Source: Candidatus Bathyarchaeota archaeon RBG_13_60_20 (GTDB lineage: Archaea > Thermoproteota > Bathyarchaeia > TCS64). From it: a stretch of 16,192 nt of DNA. The notes beneath the pieces were generated by a model. That model made no database searches and was not told the origin of the DNA. It saw nothing but the letters and a program-made list of their open reading frames with translations. The stretch spans positions 1 through 16,192 of the forward strand of contig MEZG01000026.1 in assembly GCA_001775965.1 (NCBI GenBank), written 5' to 3'. Both the position numbers and the translations under genes were made by a program. Shown piece by piece: positions 13,614-16,192 of the stretch; within the stretch, counting starts at the first letter, position 1, and the number at the start of each line of letters is the position of its first letter.

Positions 13614-15200
13614 TTAAAACATAGCGTCTGTTGGGCGTCCTTTGACGGCCCTGTCGGAGGCCACCGTGGTCAATTGCACCTCGACGACCTCGCCCTCGCG
13701 TCCGGCTGCGCCCTCCACGAGCACCACGGGCCCGTGCTTCATGGGGTACCCCACCATGAGGCTGGGGTCCCTGTCGTACGGCTCGGCGAGGACCACCCTG
13801 AGCCGGGAGCCCATGGCCTCCTTCTTCCTGCCCCTGTTAGCCTCCTGAGCCGCCTCGTATATGCGCCGGCTCATCCTGTCCTTGGCTGCGGGTGGCCCTG
13901 AGGGGCACTCGCTGAAGGCTGACCATGGGAGGCTCTGGAACCTGTATAGAGTGACCCTCTCGGCCCCCAGCCTCATGGACTCGGATATGGCCTTGACCGT
14001 CCTATCGACGGTCTCCTCTGTTTGTCCGGGGAGCCCGTGGATGAAGTAGACGTAGGGCTTGAGGCCCGCCCTCCTGAGCCTTCTCACGGCTGTGAGGCAC
14101 TCGGCGGGCGTGTCGGGCCGCCCTATGAGGCGGCTGTGATTGGGGCAGCCTGTCTCAAACCCTATGCTGACGGGGGTCCCCTCGAGGTGCCTGCCTAGGG
14201 TGGCTGCGGCTCTGTCGGTGACCAGGGACGCCTTCACGTTCTCTATCATGAGGGACACTTCTCCCTCGGAGAGCCCGGGCAGGGAGCCCAGGGACTCGAA
14301 CAACTCCTCGAGGGCCTCGTAGTTGGGCTCGGGGCTCCTGGGGTCGGTAAGGGGCTCCGGCTCCACCTGCAGCTCCCTGCCGTAGTCTAGGAAGCCTGGC
14401 GCGCTGAGGACCAGGCGGCGCACCCCCATCTCCGTGAGGCCCCTCACCTCGTCGCGGAGAACTCGTACCGGCTTGCTCCTGGGGGGCCCGTAGAGGCTGG
14501 GGACGCTGCAGTACCCGCACCCCGGAGGGATGCCCTCGGGGCAGTCGTACCTCTCGGTGAGTCCGGCCTCCGTGCACTGCCGGCACGCGGTGCAGCGGCT
14601 GCCCAGCGGCCCCGTCCTGGCCCTGTTGTAGTTGCTGCAGCCTCGGACGGCCTCGACGTAGACCCTGGCCGCGTAGTGTAGGGGGTAGTCCTTCATGGTG
14701 CGGGTGGATGCTGGGTACCTCTCGTATACTTCCTTGCCTTGGATGGGGCGGAGCTGGTTCACGACGGTCTCCCCGTCTTCGAGGTAGGCCAGGCCCCTTA
14801 TTCCTGTGAACGAGGCTTTGTCCAGCCCGGCTTGGAGCATCTCGCCGAGGGTTGCCTCGCCTTCGCCTATGATGGCCGCAGCGGCGCCTGTCCTCCCGAG
14901 GACCCTCTCAGGCTCGCTGGCCACGGGTCCCCCGATGATGATTGGGCCGTCACTCTTCCACAGCTTGGCGGCCCTCTGGACCGCGGCTAGGTCGCTTGTC
15001 ATCCCGCTGATGAGGAGGACGTCGTAGCCGTCCGGAATGCGGCCCATGCGCAGGAGGGCCTCGACCTGCAGTATGCGGGGTCTGTGTCCGTGGGCCTCCA
15101 GGACGCCTGCCACGGCTCTGGGCCCGGCCCCTATGGCGTCCCGTGTCGCTATGCGCTCGCCTTTACCGGAGGCCAGGGCGTCCACCACCAGGGGCTTCAC
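13614..15200 (-). CDS. B12-binding-domain radical SAM protein with C-terminal TRAM domain
   Basis: A 528-residue protein. Residues about 1-130 resemble a B12-binding Rossmann domain (YDVLLISGMTSD, GPIIIGGPVASEPERVL, AAIIGEGEATL). The radical SAM barrel follows, with YVEAVRGC (Cys188) as first ligand and GCGYC (Cys228, Cys231) as the other two. The usual CxxxCxxC is stretched to C-x39-C-x2-C by an insert holding Cys203-x2-Cys206-x2-Cys209 and Cys220. SIGFETGCP and YFIHGLPGQTEE are later barrel strands. About 465-522 is TRAM-like (RLRVVLAEP to GEVVEVQLTTVA), suggesting RNA as substrate, as in methylthiotransferases. GTG 15200 is the start because a TATA box sits about 28 bases upstream. Exact reaction unknown. 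Confidence 0.85.
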   Translation of the reverse strand: MKPLVVDALASGKGERIATRDAIGAGPRAVAGVLEAHGHRPRILQVEALLRMGRIPDGYDVLLISGMTSDLAAVQRAAKLWKSDGPIIIGGPVASEPERVLGRTGAAAAIIGEGEATLGEMLQAGLDKASFTGIRGLAYLEDGETVVNQLRPIQGKEVYERYPASTRTMKDYPLHYAARVYVEAVRGCSNYNRARTGPLGSRCTACRQCTEAGLTERYDCPEGIPPGCGYCSVPSLYGPPRSKPVRVLRDEVRGLTEMGVRRLVLSAPGFLDYGRELQVEPEPLTDPRSPEPNYEALEELFESLGSLPGLSEGEVSLMIENVKASLVTDRAAATLGRHLEGTPVSIGFETGCPNHSRLIGRPDTPAECLTAVRRLRRAGLKPYVYFIHGLPGQTEETVDRTVKAISESMRLGAERVTLYRFQSLPWSAFSECPSGPPAAKDRMSRRIYEAAQEANRGRKKEAMGSRLRVVLAEPYDRDPSLMVGYPMKHGPVVLVEGAAGREGEVVEVQLTTVASDRAVKGRPTDAMF

Positions 15201-15223
15201 GGTTCATGAGCCTGCGCGGCGCG

Positions 15224-15232
15224 ACATAAAGG
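15224..15232 (-). promoter_or_regulatory. TATA box of the radical SAM gene (leaderless GTG start)
   Basis: CCTTTATGT on the minus strand (15232-15224) is centred about 28 bases before GTG 15200. An out-of-frame ATG lies seven bases further upstream, and no Shine-Dalgarno sequence is seen, so the GTG is probably read from the 5' end of the message. Confidence 0.5.
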
Positions 15233-15283
15233 ATGCGGGGCAAGTGTGATTAATGGGGCGGCACCATTCTCTACGGGTTAGGC

Positions 15284-16192
15284 TTGGATATCGCGTCGGC
15301 TGGCATCATCGGGGCCTCGTTCTTAAGCTTCGCCATCAGCTACTTGCTCATACCCTACTTCAACAGGTACATGCACCGCGTCGGGATAGTGGGCCGGGAC
15401 GTCATGAAGGAGGGCAGGCCCGTGGTCGCCGACATGGGCGGGCCCGGCGTCGTGAGCGGGTTCCTCATGGGGGTGTTCTTCTTCGTCGGCCTGACCATCA
15501 TAGCGCCCCCGAGGGCTGAGGGCATCGTCTACATCCTGGCGGCCCTGTGCACCATCCTCATCATAACCCTCGTAGGTATATTCGACACCTTGACGGCCCT
15601 CATGAAGAAGCGGGAGGGCAGCGAGGGCTTCGAGCAGTACAAGAGGGTGGGGATACCGCGGTGGCTGTACTTCTTCCTCCCTCTCCCGGCCGCGGTCCCC
15701 CTCATGGCCGTGAACGCTGGCGTGAGCCGGATCACGCTTCCGCTCGTCGGCAGGGTGGAGCTGGGGATCCTGTACCCCCTGATGCTGGTGCCCCTGGCGG
15801 TCCTCTGCTGCACGAACGCCACGAACTTCCTGGCAGGGTTCAACGGCCTGGAGGCCGGGATGGGGGCCGTGCTGCACCTCGCCCTGGGCGCCTACGCCTA
15901 CGTGACCGGCCACCACAGCGCCGCGGTGCTCGCCTTCTGCTTCGCCGCCGGCCTGCTGGCGTTCCTGCGGTACAACTGGTACCCGGCCAAGGTCTTCCCC
16001 GGGGACCTCAACTACACGATAGGGGCTGTCGCCGCCTGCGTGGCCGTCATCGGGAACATGGAGAAGTTCGCCATCCTGTGCTTCACGCCGTACATCGTGG
16101 AGGCCCTTCTGAAGGCAGCGTCAGGGTTCGATGCGGAGAGCTACGGGGTCCTCCAGCCCGACGGGACGTTGAAGCCGAGGGACAGGCGCATA
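15284..16192 (+). CDS. UDP-GlcNAc:dolichyl-phosphate GlcNAc-1-phosphate transferase-like protein, 3' end missing
   Basis: A multi-pass membrane protein of the GPT/MraY/WecA family; 303 residues are visible and the frame is open at the window end. It moves a sugar-1-phosphate from a UDP-sugar to a polyprenyl phosphate, the first step of N-glycan or other lipid-linked glycan synthesis. Motifs: GRDVMKEGRPVVADMGGPG (37-55, first cytosolic loop), GIFDTLTALMKKR (98-110, normally DDxxx), TNATNFLAGFNGLEAG (177-192, very close to the ALG7 form with AG instead of DG) and KVFPGDLNYTIGA (236-248). Hydrophobic helices alternate through the sequence. Asp101 is followed by Thr102 where the family usually has a second Asp. 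TTG 15284 is my best start, the only near-upstream start codon in frame; it is not certain. Confidence 0.87.
   Translation, partial: MDIASAGIIGASFLSFAISYLLIPYFNRYMHRVGIVGRDVMKEGRPVVADMGGPGVVSGFLMGVFFFVGLTIIAPPRAEGIVYILAALCTILIITLVGIFDTLTALMKKREGSEGFEQYKRVGIPRWLYFFLPLPAAVPLMAVNAGVSRITLPLVGRVELGILYPLMLVPLAVLCCTNATNFLAGFNGLEAGMGAVLHLALGAYAYVTGHHSAAVLAFCFAAGLLAFLRYNWYPAKVFPGDLNYTIGAVAACVAVIGNMEKFAILCFTPYIVEALLKAASGFDAESYGVLQPDGTLKPRDRRI

Noticed and set aside
1..16192. CRISPR array, tRNA, rRNA, transposase or phage genes
   Set aside because: Looked for repeated spacers, tRNA-like arms, DDE or integrase motifs and structural phage genes; none found.

Overview
The window is archaeal. It holds archaeal RNA polymerase subunits (Rpo12 and Rpo5), a four-subunit pyruvate:ferredoxin oxidoreductase, an Lhr-family helicase and an ALG7-like GlcNAc-1-phosphate transferase. 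Many genes have a TATA-like element about 26-30 bases before the start codon, which fits leaderless transcription. The DNA is GC-rich by eye and TTG/GTG starts are common. A member of the TACK/Thermoproteota side is my best guess, partly because Rpo5 carries a eukaryote-like N-terminal part, but I cannot name a genus. Nothing points to a virus, CRISPR array, tRNA or insertion sequence.

Layout. (1) Bases 1-2344, plus strand: the C-terminal part of an amidohydrolase, then a complete CocE/S15-type serine hydrolase behind its own leaderless promoter. (2) Bases 2401-3046, minus strand: a thioredoxin with a charged N-terminal extension, followed by what looks like a freshly broken small membrane-protein gene that still has a promoter. 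(3) Bases 3131-5995, plus strand: an Lhr-like superfamily 2 helicase, divergent from the thioredoxin. (4) Bases 6134-10084, minus strand: pyrF (OMP decarboxylase, pyrimidine synthesis), then porG-porD-porA-porB as a tightly coupled operon with its own TATA box and Shine-Dalgarno sequence. (5) Bases 10162-10961, plus strand: two small genes of unknown function, a coiled-coil protein and a helix-turn-helix-like protein. They meet the RNA polymerase genes rpo12-rpo5 (minus, 11698-10958) end to end, sharing a CTAG as the stop codons of both strands. (6) Bases 11699-13613: an atypical stretch with an unrecognised 496-residue gene, an AT-rich intergenic region carrying a possible wHTH remnant, and a 13-bp inverted repeat. 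(7) Bases 13614-15200, minus strand: a B12-binding/radical SAM/TRAM protein whose cluster motif is split by a cysteine-rich insert. (8) Bases 15284 to the end, plus strand: the glycosyl-phosphate transferase, cut by the window edge.

Most of this is core housekeeping: central carbon oxidation with ferredoxin reduction, pyrimidine synthesis, transcription, DNA repair and glycan-lipid synthesis. The most interesting points are the RPB5-like jaw domain on an archaeal Rpo5, the split radical SAM motif, the two-lesion pseudogene and the orphan gene in the AT-rich stretch. I saw no clear new multi-gene system.
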